The position numbers were made by a program, and so were the translations under genes. Of a stretch of DNA of 36,904 bases, positions 8,064-18,441 are shown in pieces. Source of the stretch: Deltaproteobacteria bacterium (GTDB taxonomy: Bacteria > Myxococcota_A > Polyangia > HGW-17); NCBI GenBank assembly GCA_027858615.1, contig JAQICJ010000236.1:1-36904 (forward strand), read 5' to 3'. How positions within the stretch are numbered: position 1 is the stretch's first letter; the number at the start of each line of letters is the position of its first letter. Below the pieces are notes generated by a model, which saw only the letters and a program-made list of their open reading frames with translations, was not told where the DNA came from and did not search any database.

Positions 8064-10316
8064 ATGAAAAATTCAAAATTTTTCCTGGTACTGTTTTTGT
8101 CATTGGTTATGTCCAGTTGTTTCAACACGGAAGATTCCGATCCTGATTGTTTCAACAGTTGTACCAATAATAACAATAATAACAACACCAACAATGTAAA
8201 TGAATGTGAACCCGATGAAGACGATGATGGCGATTTCATTTCCAACGGAGATGAAGGCTGCGCCAGCAACCGTGATTCCGATGACGATGGATTTCCTGAT
8301 TATATCGACAAGGATTCCGATGGCGACGGAGTTCCCGATTCAATCGAAGCAGGCGACGAAGATCTTTCTACTCCAGTTCCGGACTATGATGGTGACGGCA
8401 AACCTGATTACACAGATCCTGATAGTGATGGCGACGGAGTTGGTGATGGCGACGAAGATCGCAACGGTGACGGCAAACTTGGTAATTGTAAAGATGTCTG
8501 TGTTTATGGAAGTGAACTCGAAGATGAAATGTGTGGGGATGGTCAGAATTGCCTCGGTGATGGAACCTGTGCTCCCTATTATTCCTTTCAGTGTGCTCAG
8601 GGCGAAACTGATCGTCTGGATCCTGATACAGACGGTGACGGAATTCCTGATGGTGAAGAAGGAACTTTTGTTTGCAATCCAATGAGTGAAGAAAATCCCC
8701 TGGGTCGTAAACCGGTTCAGTTTGTTTCTCTTGATAAAATTGAATTGGCTCTAGCGCAGGATGCTGTGCTCAGTCACCTCATTATATCTAACAAGGGTAC
8801 TTACGAAGCAGCTATTTGCCACGATCTTGAGGATTCCATGTCAGAGGTTGCAGGTTTTACCCTTACTAAATCTCTGGAAGCTGCTGATGGTTCACCAATC
8901 CAAAATATTGATGACAATTTTGCCATCGTTAAAAACCGAATAGAAGAAGCTTTTGGCGAGAATATTATCATGAGGGCTTCAGGTTCCAAAACACTGAGTC
9001 ACGAAGAATATCCAACTTATGTCAATGCTATTTTCGATGTCAGTCTTTCCAATGTAAACATGGCAGGTGGGGTCAGAAATACAGTGCTCCAGGCTATCCT
9101 GGGCAGACCAGGAACCGACTTCCAGGGCCTTCCTGAAGATGATTCCTTTGGCATGAACGATACCAATTTCATTATTTCCATTACTGTTCAAATGGCCGAA
9201 CCAAAAAAGAAAGTTGACGGTGAACAGGTTGTCGAAGAAAGATATTTGGTCGTTCAGGGAGGGGTCGCCAGAAGAGCTAATTATCAAGATTCTTCCAAAA
9301 CATCTATCATGGATTTGGACGATTTTTCCAATTCAACCGGTTTTGCCGGGATTGACGCCGAACATGAAGTCGAATGTGAATCCTACAGTGTAGGAACAGT
9401 ACCCATAGCCGATATTATCTGGGTAATTGACGAATCCGGTTCCATGTATGAAGAACAAAGTTCAGTTGCAGCCAATGCAGTTGACTTCTTCAATAGAGCC
9501 ATCAGTTATGGCCTCGACTTCCGAATGGGAGTTGTTGGTGTAGGTCTTGATCAAGGAGGACATTTCTGTACAGGTCAAGAACAAGCCGATGACTATTTTC
9601 TCACTCCCTCTGATCTTTCCAAGTTCCAGGCTTGTGTCATGGAACCTTTTGGTTCTTATCCTTCAGAAGGTGGAACGGAAAATGGGATAACCTCAGGATA
9701 CGATGCTATTATTAACCATCTTCCCAGACAATCTGGTAATCTTGCTAAAATTCGTCCCAATGCAGCCTTGGTTGTTCTTTATGTTTCAGATGAAAGAGCT
9801 CAGGAACTCAAGGACGATTGTGGTGGCAGCGAAAGTGGCGGTATGGATAATTACGATCCAAATTGTATGTGGAATGTAATTGGACCAACTGTTTCAATTC
9901 TTGAAGGTGCTGAAGACACAGGCGGTGTTGGCAAAGCTCATGCCATCATTGGTCCACCCCCCAATGGTTGTGATTCTGCCAATCAGGTAGGACAAGGTTA
10001 TCTTGATGTTGTTCAGTATTTGGGTGGTCAGGTTGGTTCAATCTGTCAATCAGATCTTGGTCCAACTCTCCAGATAATAATCGAAGACATTGTTGCTTCT
10101 TCTTCACCGGTAAGATTGCACCATGTTCCCATTAGTCTTTCCATTGCAGCCAGTAAAGATGGAGAAGCACTAGAGCGCTCTCGCAGCAATGGTTTTGACT
10201 ACAGAGCCAGTGCCAATGCCATTGTCTTTATCGGTCAAACCTTCGATCCAAACCATCCTTCCGAAGTAATAGTCAGTTATCAGCGTTGGGTAACCGATGT
10301 AGTTCCAGTTGACTAA
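8064..10316 (+). CDS. Lipoprotein with Asn-rich linker, thrombospondin type 3-like Ca-binding repeats and a von Willebrand factor A domain
   Basis: Lipobox VMSSC; NNNNNNTNNVN linker; DSDGDGVPDS, DYDGDGKPDY, DPDSDGDGVGDG; VWA MIDAS IIWVIDESGSMYEE (DxSxS). Confidence 0.9.
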   Translation: MKNSKFFLVLFLSLVMSSCFNTEDSDPDCFNSCTNNNNNNNTNNVNECEPDEDDDGDFISNGDEGCASNRDSDDDGFPDYIDKDSDGDGVPDSIEAGDEDLSTPVPDYDGDGKPDYTDPDSDGDGVGDGDEDRNGDGKLGNCKDVCVYGSELEDEMCGDGQNCLGDGTCAPYYSFQCAQGETDRLDPDTDGDGIPDGEEGTFVCNPMSEENPLGRKPVQFVSLDKIELALAQDAVLSHLIISNKGTYEAAICHDLEDSMSEVAGFTLTKSLEAADGSPIQNIDDNFAIVKNRIEEAFGENIIMRASGSKTLSHEEYPTYVNAIFDVSLSNVNMAGGVRNTVLQAILGRPGTDFQGLPEDDSFGMNDTNFIISITVQMAEPKKKVDGEQVVEERYLVVQGGVARRANYQDSSKTSIMDLDDFSNSTGFAGIDAEHEVECESYSVGTVPIADIIWVIDESGSMYEEQSSVAANAVDFFNRAISYGLDFRMGVVGVGLDQGGHFCTGQEQADDYFLTPSDLSKFQACVMEPFGSYPSEGGTENGITSGYDAIINHLPRQSGNLAKIRPNAALVVLYVSDERAQELKDDCGGSESGGMDNYDPNCMWNVIGPTVSILEGAEDTGGVGKAHAIIGPPPNGCDSANQVGQGYLDVVQYLGGQVGSICQSDLGPTLQIIIEDIVASSSPVRLHHVPISLSIAASKDGEALERSRSNGFDYRASANAIVFIGQTFDPNHPSEVIVSYQRWVTDVVPVD

Positions 10317-10654
10317 ATATCCCCATTACCACCCAAATATTCTCTAAACTGGTCCAAGTTTCTCTCGCTTCTTTTTCCTCTACCAGATTCTTTTTATCAG
10401 TCACACTTCCAACAACTTCCCTTTTTTTTCTGAAATCCTTGCAAAATTGAGCTTGTAGAACCTTTACCAAAATTGTACAATCTGATAAAATACTTTGACG
10501 TTTAGTATGAAAAAGAAAAAGCAGGGGGCAGATCAAATTTGGAAGGTAGTAGAATATCAAAACGAAAGAAAGCTTGAAGATGGTATTGTGGTACTTGAAA
10601 GGGGGAGGCAACAAAGATGGGAAGTTTTAAAAAAGTCTAGATCAGGTGGAGAGA

Positions 10655-11152
10655 TTATAAATGATTCTCAAGGGCATTTTTCAGGACATCCAATTCCTTG
10701 TAGCCTCTCAGTGTTTGAACGATTTTTCCTGACTTGACAATTGCCATATGGGGTACACCTCTAGGTTTATGAGGATCTTTGAGTTCTTTGAGCTTTTTAT
10801 ACAGACTACCATTGTCGAGGCAAATTTTGATATTATCATTGTGAATAAGTTTTTTGACGACTCTTCTGGCTTTATCTCCGCCTCTGCTGTGAACTGAAAG
10901 AATTTTGACCTTGTCTTTCATTGCATCGGCCAATTTATTGAGGACCTTTGCTTGTTTTCTGCAATGGGGACAATTATAAGACCAGACCTCCAAGAGAACC
11001 AGTTTGTTTTGATAATCACTCAGTTTACAGGGTGTTTTATCGATTGATTTGATTTCAAAGTCAGGAGCATCGACTGCTTGTTGCTTTTTTTTGCAACCTG
11101 GGAAAACCAATATCAGGGTCAATAATAAAGTTAGGTTAAGATATTTATGCAT
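10655..11152 (-). CDS. TlpA-like thioredoxin-fold lipoprotein
   Basis: Lipobox VFPGC; VLLEVWSYNCPHCRKQA (CPHC active site), cis-Pro-like VPHMAIV. Confidence 0.88.
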   Translation of the reverse strand: MHKYLNLTLLLTLILVFPGCKKKQQAVDAPDFEIKSIDKTPCKLSDYQNKLVLLEVWSYNCPHCRKQAKVLNKLADAMKDKVKILSVHSRGGDKARRVVKKLIHNDNIKICLDNGSLYKKLKELKDPHKPRGVPHMAIVKSGKIVQTLRGYKELDVLKNALENHL

Positions 11153-11220
11153 TGACAGCTCTACTTTCTATCCAATAAATTACGGGTATCTGGATAAAGG
11201 GTTATTATATGCCAGGATGA

Positions 11221-12261
11221 TTACAAATAATCATCCAGAGTGCTTTTTAAAAGTCGGTAAGGTTTGTAACCTCGCATTATTTTGCGGATATATCCATTTT
11301 TGTCAATAATCATCATATGAGGAACAGATTGTAACTTGTGGTAAGGGGGCAGCTTGGAGTATTTTCTTGATACCCTTCTGTTGTCAAAGCAGAGGGTAAT
11401 GTTTTTGTGTTCAATCATTTTTTTAGCAACCTTGGAATCAGGACCGGCTCCGCTGGTATGAACAGTGATAATCGCCACTTTTTCGGGATTAATCTTGTCT
11501 GCCAGTTTCTTTATTTCTTTAGCTTGTTTTTTGCATTGGGGGCAGTTGAACTTCCAAAATTCCAGGAAAATAGTTTTCCCTTTATAATCTGACAAAGAGC
11601 AACTCTTGCCATTGTTGGCAGCCAAAGTGAAGTTTGGGGCTTTTATAAAAAAAGGAGTTGAATCATAAAAGGGTTGCCAGAACATTATGGTAAAACCGGT
11701 CAAAACAAATGCAAACCAGAGAATAAGTATTGATTTTTTTCTATTTATGTCAATTTCAACTACCTTGTTCCGTTTAAAAATATTGTAACAGGCAAAAGCT
11801 GTAATAATTCCTTCCGCATAGGCCAGAAGTTGAGGGACTGTTACAAAGGGCAGGGGATAGAATGAAAGTTGGGGAAAAATATTCGGGATGCCTTCAAAAA
11901 AAGTCCTGATTAAGAGGGCGGGAGTCCAGACAACAAAGATAAGATGCAGATTCTCTTTGAGTTTTGCCTTTTTGTTTAGGTAAAAATGAAACAAGAGAAA
12001 TAGAAGAAGCAAGGGGATTAGATCGTAAACTGCTACTCTTTTCAAAAAAATAAGGAGTTCAGTGGTGCCCAGACCGGAATTTTTGAGGTAGCCTTCGATT
12101 ATTTTGCCAAGAGGAAAAAGGTGGGAGGCAAAAAGAAAGATGAAGACGAAAGTAAAAAAATCTCCTTTGGTCTTTTCCTTATTTTGTGAAATGCTCTTAA
12201 CACGAGCCGAATTATTAAAGCAGGTGGAAAAAAATTTGTTGAGAAAATTTATGAACATCAT
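11221..12261 (-). CDS. Polytopic membrane protein with C-terminal TlpA-like thioredoxin domain (paralog of the downstream gene)
   Basis: Several hydrophobic segments, then IFLEFWKFNCPQCKKQAKEIKKLAD...VPHMMIIDKNG. Confidence 0.85.
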   Translation of the reverse strand: MMFINFLNKFFSTCFNNSARVKSISQNKEKTKGDFFTFVFIFLFASHLFPLGKIIEGYLKNSGLGTTELLIFLKRVAVYDLIPLLLLFLLFHFYLNKKAKLKENLHLIFVVWTPALLIRTFFEGIPNIFPQLSFYPLPFVTVPQLLAYAEGIITAFACYNIFKRNKVVEIDINRKKSILILWFAFVLTGFTIMFWQPFYDSTPFFIKAPNFTLAANNGKSCSLSDYKGKTIFLEFWKFNCPQCKKQAKEIKKLADKINPEKVAIITVHTSGAGPDSKVAKKMIEHKNITLCFDNRRVSRKYSKLPPYHKLQSVPHMMIIDKNGYIRKIMRGYKPYRLLKSTLDDYL

Positions 12262-12268
12262 GGTTTCC

Positions 12269-13360
12269 TTATTTCTTTTTCAGCCTGCGGTCAGCTGCCT
12301 GCCTTATAACCTGCGGAATATTTCTGGAACGGGCCAGAGATTTCAAATCGTGGGCTCTGATGGAATTGAGCAGGTTCAAAGAGATAGTAATCGGTGTTTT
12401 GGGGTTATGAACCAGGTTTAACTTGATGCGATAAGATTTGATCCACTCTTTCTTTGAAGCAATAAATCTGATGATATCTTCGGGCATCTGTTTGTTTTTG
12501 CTGTATTCTTCAATTTCCCTGTCTGTAATCCTTGGTGATTTAATTACAGCCATATATACCATTTTGCTGCCATCCCTGATCAACTTGGCGCGTTGAAAAC
12601 GATTGCCAACCTGAGCCAGTCTGATTTTGGCTGTTACGGGAAGTTGAGAAATTCTTACAGGACGGGATAAATCCAGTTCATCCTCGTCTTCCTGATCCTC
12701 TTCAATTATCTCTTTTTCTGCATTTTTAAACTTGTGATCCTGTTCAACTGCTTTCAACTCTGCATCTATCGGATCTTCTTCTTCATCAATTTCACTTTCA
12801 ATGGCTTTAATCATTTCGTAATAGGCTTCAAGATTCAATTCAAGCTTGTGTCTGGCAGCCAATTCTATAATTTTGTTGGCAGTGGACATTGGAGTAATTT
12901 CGTTGAGATATAATTTTTCGATAATATCGGGAGCTTTTATGAGACGACGATGGTTGTCCGCGATTATCAATACTATTTCTTCATTTTGGTGACTTGCCAT
13001 TTTGGCCAGAGTTTTGTTTTCAACATTATCGTGGCTGACGATAAGTTTGAGCAGCCCAGTTTCAAAGGGAAAAAAACTCAAATAATGAAGTACTTCTCCA
13101 GATAATTCACCTGAGAGCAGATTGAGAATCATTTTTTTGGGAAATTCAGAGATAGTATTTTCAACGGTATCTCTAAACTCATTATTATTTAAGGCCAGTT
13201 GATAAATGCCATTTATGAGTTGACCTGGTTCGAGACCTGGCAATACTCCCCTGGCAAAAGCCGAATTGATTTTGGCGGAATTTTTTTCCAGAATACTGTT
13301 TACTTTGGTTCCCAGCTCTTGAGGAGACAGGGGGGTTAGTAAGTTGTAGTTTATTTGCAT
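12269..13360 (-). CDS. Conserved hypothetical protein, possibly helical-repeat (HEAT-like)
   Basis: Long ORF in an operon-like series; alternating helical segments; tail KSYRIKLNLVHNPKTPITISLNLLNSIRAHDLKSLARSRNIPQVIRQAADRRLKKK. Confidence 0.7.
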   Translation of the reverse strand: MQINYNLLTPLSPQELGTKVNSILEKNSAKINSAFARGVLPGLEPGQLINGIYQLALNNNEFRDTVENTISEFPKKMILNLLSGELSGEVLHYLSFFPFETGLLKLIVSHDNVENKTLAKMASHQNEEIVLIIADNHRRLIKAPDIIEKLYLNEITPMSTANKIIELAARHKLELNLEAYYEMIKAIESEIDEEEDPIDAELKAVEQDHKFKNAEKEIIEEDQEDEDELDLSRPVRISQLPVTAKIRLAQVGNRFQRAKLIRDGSKMVYMAVIKSPRITDREIEEYSKNKQMPEDIIRFIASKKEWIKSYRIKLNLVHNPKTPITISLNLLNSIRAHDLKSLARSRNIPQVIRQAADRRLKKK

Positions 13361-13370
13361 GATTATTGAT

Positions 13371-14618
13371 TTAATTTCCTGTTCTTAATTTATATCCGAT
13401 ACCTGCCAAATAGCAACTTGAGGATTCATAGTAGTTGTTTCCCGGAATAATTGCAAAAAGCCTTTTTGCCTGCCCCCATAGATACCAGTTTTTGTAAACA
13501 GAAATCCTTGATATCATACTGAACATGTAGTTTTTAGATAGATCTCCTGCCCCATAAAAAGCCAATATAAATTTTTTGGTTATGATAAATTCACCTGACA
13601 TATGAAAAACAGAATTTAAATCAGTATGTTTAATTCCTCCTTCCAGGAACAGATTATCTTTATAACCAAGGAAAAAATCAAAATTTCCTCCCCAGCCGGG
13701 ATTTGTTTTATTGGATAATTTTTCATGCAGAGTTGTTTGTCCGGCATCTATTTCAGAATAATAACGTCTCATCAGATAAAAAGAATCCATCAACCAAGGA
13801 GAAAATTTATCAAATCCTCCGGCTACAGATGTTTTGAAACCCAGTTTGAAATTTTTGGGTTCAAACTTGGCTTCAAGATGAATTTGCCCTCCATAGTAAT
13901 CAAAAGAATCCGGTTTTAATGAGGAGAGGGTGATTCCTGCTGACCAGTATTGATTGAAGTTGAAATTGGCAAAAATTGAACTGTTGAAAAATTTAGTGGT
14001 TGAAAAGGGAGTCAGTTTTCCCCTTTCTTGATCTATATCAATTGAGTGGCTCATATTTTCAGGATCAGAAAGTTCTTTGGGGAATTTATTGTCCAGGAGA
14101 AAAGAAGCTCCTAGCTTATATCTGCTTAAAAAATTGAAAGAAAGTGTGCCGCCAAAAATTTCGGGTTCTACGAAATCATTCATAAATCCCTGCAGATGCA
14201 GATTATCATCTTTCAAGTCGAGGGAACCGCTGCTGTGTTGATGATCCATGAAGATGAGATTGTTGAAGTGATGCATCAAAAGGCTGTTACCCAAAGTGAA
14301 ATTGTATTCTTCTCCTATTCTTATTTGTCCCTTCAATTGATTATGTTGACCACGCCAGCTGAGATAGCGAATAGTGTGAGCATAATCTCCAGGGGAATCC
14401 CAACCTCTGGAATAGAATTCAAAATTGTTATTTTTATATGAGGTAATGAAAGGGGCGACCAGTCCAAAACCAATGGAATCAGAAATTGCATCAAAGCCGA
14501 CTTCAATCTTTCCGGCGGGATTGCCCTGGAACAAACCCCCGCCAAAATTCAATTCAACCTGAGCCGGTGAGTTTTGGGAAGACAGAAAAAGAAATATTGA
14601 AAAAAGAATTGGATTCAT
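13371..14618 (-). CDS. Predicted secreted outer-membrane beta-barrel-like protein
   Basis: N-terminal signal peptide MNPILFSIFLFLSSQNSPAQ, many alternating aromatic/polar strands, ends CYLAGIGYKLRTGN. Confidence 0.65.
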   Translation of the reverse strand: MNPILFSIFLFLSSQNSPAQVELNFGGGLFQGNPAGKIEVGFDAISDSIGFGLVAPFITSYKNNNFEFYSRGWDSPGDYAHTIRYLSWRGQHNQLKGQIRIGEEYNFTLGNSLLMHHFNNLIFMDHQHSSGSLDLKDDNLHLQGFMNDFVEPEIFGGTLSFNFLSRYKLGASFLLDNKFPKELSDPENMSHSIDIDQERGKLTPFSTTKFFNSSIFANFNFNQYWSAGITLSSLKPDSFDYYGGQIHLEAKFEPKNFKLGFKTSVAGGFDKFSPWLMDSFYLMRRYYSEIDAGQTTLHEKLSNKTNPGWGGNFDFFLGYKDNLFLEGGIKHTDLNSVFHMSGEFIITKKFILAFYGAGDLSKNYMFSMISRISVYKNWYLWGQAKRLFAIIPGNNYYESSSCYLAGIGYKLRTGN

Positions 14619-14744
14619 ATGCAGGTATTCTAATCACTTTTGGCCAAAAGAAAAATTTTGGAACCATATTTATGAGGAAATTGAATATCTTGTTTGAAAA
14701 ATGAGAGAAAAACGGAGGGAGAAGGGGTGAAGGAGAAAAGACAA

Positions 14745-16925
14745 TCAGCGAAAGTGAACTATACGCTTTTTTTCCGGGACATCATCGGGGCATTGAAAAA
14801 TAATACTGAAATCGTGAAGGATAGGGGAAACTTCCTTAATTTCTGTTGACATCAGAAAAGTTATTTTGATGTAATCGGAAGGATTGAGGGATAAAGGCCC
14901 TGGAGGATCTGCAAAAACAGCCGGAGAACTATCCCAGGAACCAAATTCGGTAGCCTGGTTGAGTTCATTCTGAACATTTGCTGTCTGGGCAAAAGCCTTG
15001 ACACTGGTGCCGGTGGGCTGAGTGGCAGACCAGACTACTGAATGCCAGGTCGGGGGTCCGCTGGAATCTTCACAAGCAGTAAAAGTGAAAGCGTAAGTTC
15101 CCTGGGGACGAGTGAAATTGTGGAGACCGTAGCCGGTGAAATCGGAATAAGTGTACGGATTACTGCCTACATTAAGAGTCTGCCCGGTACCCGAAGCATC
15201 GCCGGTTGCAGTAATTTCAAGCTTGGTGGCAGTTGAGGCATTGTGACTGATGCCCCAGAGATGTCCATCGAAATCAACTCCCACTCCCCTCATATTACCA
15301 CCATAGGAGTTGGTGTTCATGGTGGTGATGACACTAGCGGGATGATCGCCATCGGGGAGGGTTTCATCAATGCGCAGGAGGCGACCATTGTTATTGTCGG
15401 CAATCCAGACGAAGCCTCTGATATCGGCGGCGACTCCTGCTGTATTGGCTGTATAGGCTATTCTGGACCAGACCCCGTTGGCAAGTTCTGTGTAATAGTC
15501 CGGATCTGAATAGGGAAGACGATTGGGCCTATATCGGTATATGCGGGAGGAACCCCAGCCTCCGAACCAGAGGTTGCCAATTTGATCGACTCCTATTCCG
15601 TAAAACTGGTTGGTTCCATCGGGGTATTGATCATCAACAGCCAGAACTGGTCCAACGGGATGGTTGGGGTCTTGTGTGTCGATAAAAGTAGTAGCGCCGG
15701 CAATAGCTCCACGACCACTGACCCAGAGCATGCCATCGGCATCCACAGCACAACCATAAGCATTAATGCCATCAGGGATAACCGCAAAATCTATAAATTG
15801 ACCGGTGACTCCGTCGATCTGGTAAAAAATATTCTGACTGGAGCTTTGGGGATTGTCAGTGTGGGGAGAGAAGGTTCCAACCCAGACATTAGAAGCACCA
15901 ATGTCCATTGTTCCCTTGTCGAGACACACACTTCTTCCAAGTTGATTGTTTTCAGCATAGTTAACGGTCATGAGGACACATTCGTCGTCAAGTCCATAGA
16001 ATTCTGGAACAGGCAGTCCATTGGTACAAACAGTGTTGATATCATCAAGGAGACCATCTCCATCGCAATCGGGGTTAATATGGCCGTCACTGTCGAGATC
16101 TTCGCTGGTTTGGATGATTCCGTCTTCATTGTGGTCGATGCAATTGGAAAGTTTTGAAGCAATTTTGGTGACTGAAGCTGTTCCGCCGAAAGCTCGGTTG
16201 GCAACCCAAACGTCGAAATTATAATCTACAGCTGTTCGGGAAGGACTGTTGGTGGTAAGTTGAACCTGTTCTCCGTGGACATCGAGGCAATTTCCATTTT
16301 GCAGATAGGCCACCGGTTTGCTGAAACAAGTTGTTGAGAGATAACGGCCAACTTCTGAAACCGTTTTTGTATCGATTTTAGTGACGGTGCCTCGACCATA
16401 GTCATTGGTATTGGCAATCCAGAGATAATTAAAATTGGCGTCTGTCTGATCCAGAATAATATCGCCGTTTGGATCAAGCCCGGTTCCTTCGTTTTCGGCA
16501 TCGGGGTCATCGTCGCCCAGAGGAAGTGGATCAGTGCCATAATCTACCACGTTGCAATTGGAACTGCAGTTGCCGCATTCGTTGAGAACGCCTTCATCAA
16601 TTTGATCATTGCAATTTTCGTCGGCTCCATTACAGATTTCTTGGGTTCCGGGATGAACATATTCGTTTGAATCATTACAATCGGGTCCAAGCTCGCAACC
16701 TTCACCAAATCCGTCACCATCTTCATCAGTTCCGTTGGGGCACAGATCGTTATTGTTGTTGGTATTGTTGGTATTGTTGGTGTTGTTGGTGTTGTTGGTA
16801 TTGTTGATGTTGTTGGTGTTGCTATTTTCGTAAATTCCCGATTCGCCTTCGCAGGAGATAATGAAAATAAAAACTCCACCAAGAATAAATGATAATGCTG
16901 TCTTGTATAAAAATTTTGTTTGCAT
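14745..16925 (-). CDS. Lipoprotein with Asn/Thr linker, one MopE-like metal-binding motif, and an NHL/streptogramin-lyase-like beta-propeller region
   Basis: Lipobox FIISC; (NNT)n linker; DCNDSNEYVHPGTQEICNGADENCNDQIDEG; repeated blades LWIANTNDYGRGTVTKIDT, VWVANRAFGGTASVTKI, FVWIADNNNGRLLRID. Confidence 0.85.
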   Translation of the reverse strand: MQTKFLYKTALSFILGGVFIFIISCEGESGIYENSNTNNINNTNNTNNTNNTNNTNNNNDLCPNGTDEDGDGFGEGCELGPDCNDSNEYVHPGTQEICNGADENCNDQIDEGVLNECGNCSSNCNVVDYGTDPLPLGDDDPDAENEGTGLDPNGDIILDQTDANFNYLWIANTNDYGRGTVTKIDTKTVSEVGRYLSTTCFSKPVAYLQNGNCLDVHGEQVQLTTNSPSRTAVDYNFDVWVANRAFGGTASVTKIASKLSNCIDHNEDGIIQTSEDLDSDGHINPDCDGDGLLDDINTVCTNGLPVPEFYGLDDECVLMTVNYAENNQLGRSVCLDKGTMDIGASNVWVGTFSPHTDNPQSSSQNIFYQIDGVTGQFIDFAVIPDGINAYGCAVDADGMLWVSGRGAIAGATTFIDTQDPNHPVGPVLAVDDQYPDGTNQFYGIGVDQIGNLWFGGWGSSRIYRYRPNRLPYSDPDYYTELANGVWSRIAYTANTAGVAADIRGFVWIADNNNGRLLRIDETLPDGDHPASVITTMNTNSYGGNMRGVGVDFDGHLWGISHNASTATKLEITATGDASGTGQTLNVGSNPYTYSDFTGYGLHNFTRPQGTYAFTFTACEDSSGPPTWHSVVWSATQPTGTSVKAFAQTANVQNELNQATEFGSWDSSPAVFADPPGPLSLNPSDYIKITFLMSTEIKEVSPILHDFSIIFQCPDDVPEKKRIVHFR
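16761..16823. repeat. Minisatellite: seven 9-bp units (consensus ggtRttgtt) encoding the Asn/Thr linker
   Basis: Units at 16761, 16770, 16779, 16788, 16797, 16806 and 16815 with few substitutions, in frame. Confidence 0.9.
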
Positions 16926-17063
16926 GGTTATACCTCTGTTTACATTTTACTCTTTTTTTCTCTCTTTTCAAGTTGTAAAAAAATCAATTAATTTATCAAG
17001 ATGGGTGTTTTTGGTTGTGACCTGAGTTGGTTCGAGTTGGTCCAGGCTGAAAATATCATCAAT

Positions 17064-18404
17064 TTATTTGCCTGCCACGGAAATAGGACCAATCATAATA
17101 GAGGGAATACGATAGGAAGATGGTTGATAAGGATCGTTGCCGATGAATTGAATTTTTTTCCAGAAGGTCTTGTGGTTGTCAGCTATGTTCAATTCTTTGA
17201 TTGGTTGAAATCTTTTGCCGTTTTTAATCAGAAAACCTTTAATCCCATGGGAAAAATCTCCAGTTGTTGAATTGGAATTTCCTCCGTTAAAATGGGTAAT
17301 CAGGATTCCATTGTTCAATTTTTGCAATAAGGCTTCAAGATCGTGTTTTCCCGATTGAACCATAATGTTGCTTCGATCGCCAGTGGTAACATCCATATTG
17401 ATTTTTGTGCCATAATAGGTATCCACATATATGTTATCCAGTTTTCCATTTTTGATGATGGATAATTTTTTGGCTCCTATTCCTTCAGAATCAAAATATC
17501 CTGTTCCCAAACCTTTTGTAAGCAGGGGATTATCAAAAAGTTGAAGTTTTGATGAAGCTATTTGCTTGCCGATTGATTTATCAAAACAGCTCTGCTTGCT
17601 GTGAAAAGCCCGGGCTGAAAGGGGACTCAATAATTCCGCCATTACCCTTCTGGCTGCTCGATTTTCAATGATCACAGGAAGTTTTCCCGATTTAATTTTT
17701 CGGGCACCCAATCTTGAAGTTGTGCGCTCGGCTGCGAGTTTTCCTATTTGAGGAGCTTTGGTAAGATCAGCCAGATATCGAGTTGAAGAAACAGCGTAAT
17801 CTGAAGGTCTTCCTCCGGCCGGGTCCATAATGCTGAGCCCGGCGTAAAGATAAAAGGAAGTGCGTTTTTCAAAGCCGGTGAACCCGTTGCTGTTTACCAT
17901 GAGATATTCCGAGTAATTGTCACCGAACCCTGAAGAGGCTGAAATTAATGTTTTACCTCCATGGCTTCTGGCTGAATCTCCGGCAATTTTTGCAATTTTT
18001 TTACGCTTTGCCAGGTCGAGGGAATCAATATTATTATCAAAAATTTGAAGATTCCCAGGTTTTGATTTGGGATAAAGATCTGGTGAGGGAAGATGTCGGT
18101 CCTTGTCTTTTTCGAGGTATCTGGTCAAGGTAACAGCTTCTTTGATGAATTTTTCCAGACTTTCTTTTTTTAAATCGGAGGTGGAATGACTGGCGTATTT
18201 GCCATCAATATACAATTTGACATTGGCTCCATAGGTGGTGGAACCTTTGATTTCTTCCCACTTTCCATCTCTGTAAGCTACTTTATTGCTACGGTTCTTG
18301 CTAATTTTGGCCGAAATTTGTTTGCAACCTGCTTTTTTTGCTTTTTCAATCAAAAAAGAAGCAGTTTTTTCCATGTGTTTTCTGGAAGATTTTGTATTTT
18401 TCAT
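17064..18404 (-). CDS. pmbA: TldE/PmbA-like metalloprotease-family protein (no signal peptide)
   Basis: TldD/PmbA family features: GKLPVIIENRAARRVMAELLSPLSARAF, NGGNSNSTTGDFSHGIKGFLIKNGK. Confidence 0.85.
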   Translation of the reverse strand: MKNTKSSRKHMEKTASFLIEKAKKAGCKQISAKISKNRSNKVAYRDGKWEEIKGSTTYGANVKLYIDGKYASHSTSDLKKESLEKFIKEAVTLTRYLEKDKDRHLPSPDLYPKSKPGNLQIFDNNIDSLDLAKRKKIAKIAGDSARSHGGKTLISASSGFGDNYSEYLMVNSNGFTGFEKRTSFYLYAGLSIMDPAGGRPSDYAVSSTRYLADLTKAPQIGKLAAERTTSRLGARKIKSGKLPVIIENRAARRVMAELLSPLSARAFHSKQSCFDKSIGKQIASSKLQLFDNPLLTKGLGTGYFDSEGIGAKKLSIIKNGKLDNIYVDTYYGTKINMDVTTGDRSNIMVQSGKHDLEALLQKLNNGILITHFNGGNSNSTTGDFSHGIKGFLIKNGKRFQPIKELNIADNHKTFWKKIQFIGNDPYQPSSYRIPSIMIGPISVAGK

Positions 18405-18441
18405 TTTTTAAGCTCTCCTTAATTGAACTCCTTATTGTGCA

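Noticed and set aside
8368-8682. His-rich - strand ORF (HHRGNSDHPHTFHLRVHFHKHRH) that looks metal-binding
   Set aside because: Complement of the Asp/Gly-rich TSP3 repeats; the His richness is a codon artefact.
10495-10737. Small + strand ORF (MKKKKQGADQIWKVVEYQNERKLEDG...) in the convergent gap
   Set aside because: Overlaps the 3' end of the TlpA-like gene, no clear ribosome-binding site, no family recognised; cannot be supported.
15582-16157. 191-aa + strand ORF antisense to the beta-propeller lipoprotein
   Set aside because: Antisense to a well-supported coding region; no recognisable domain.
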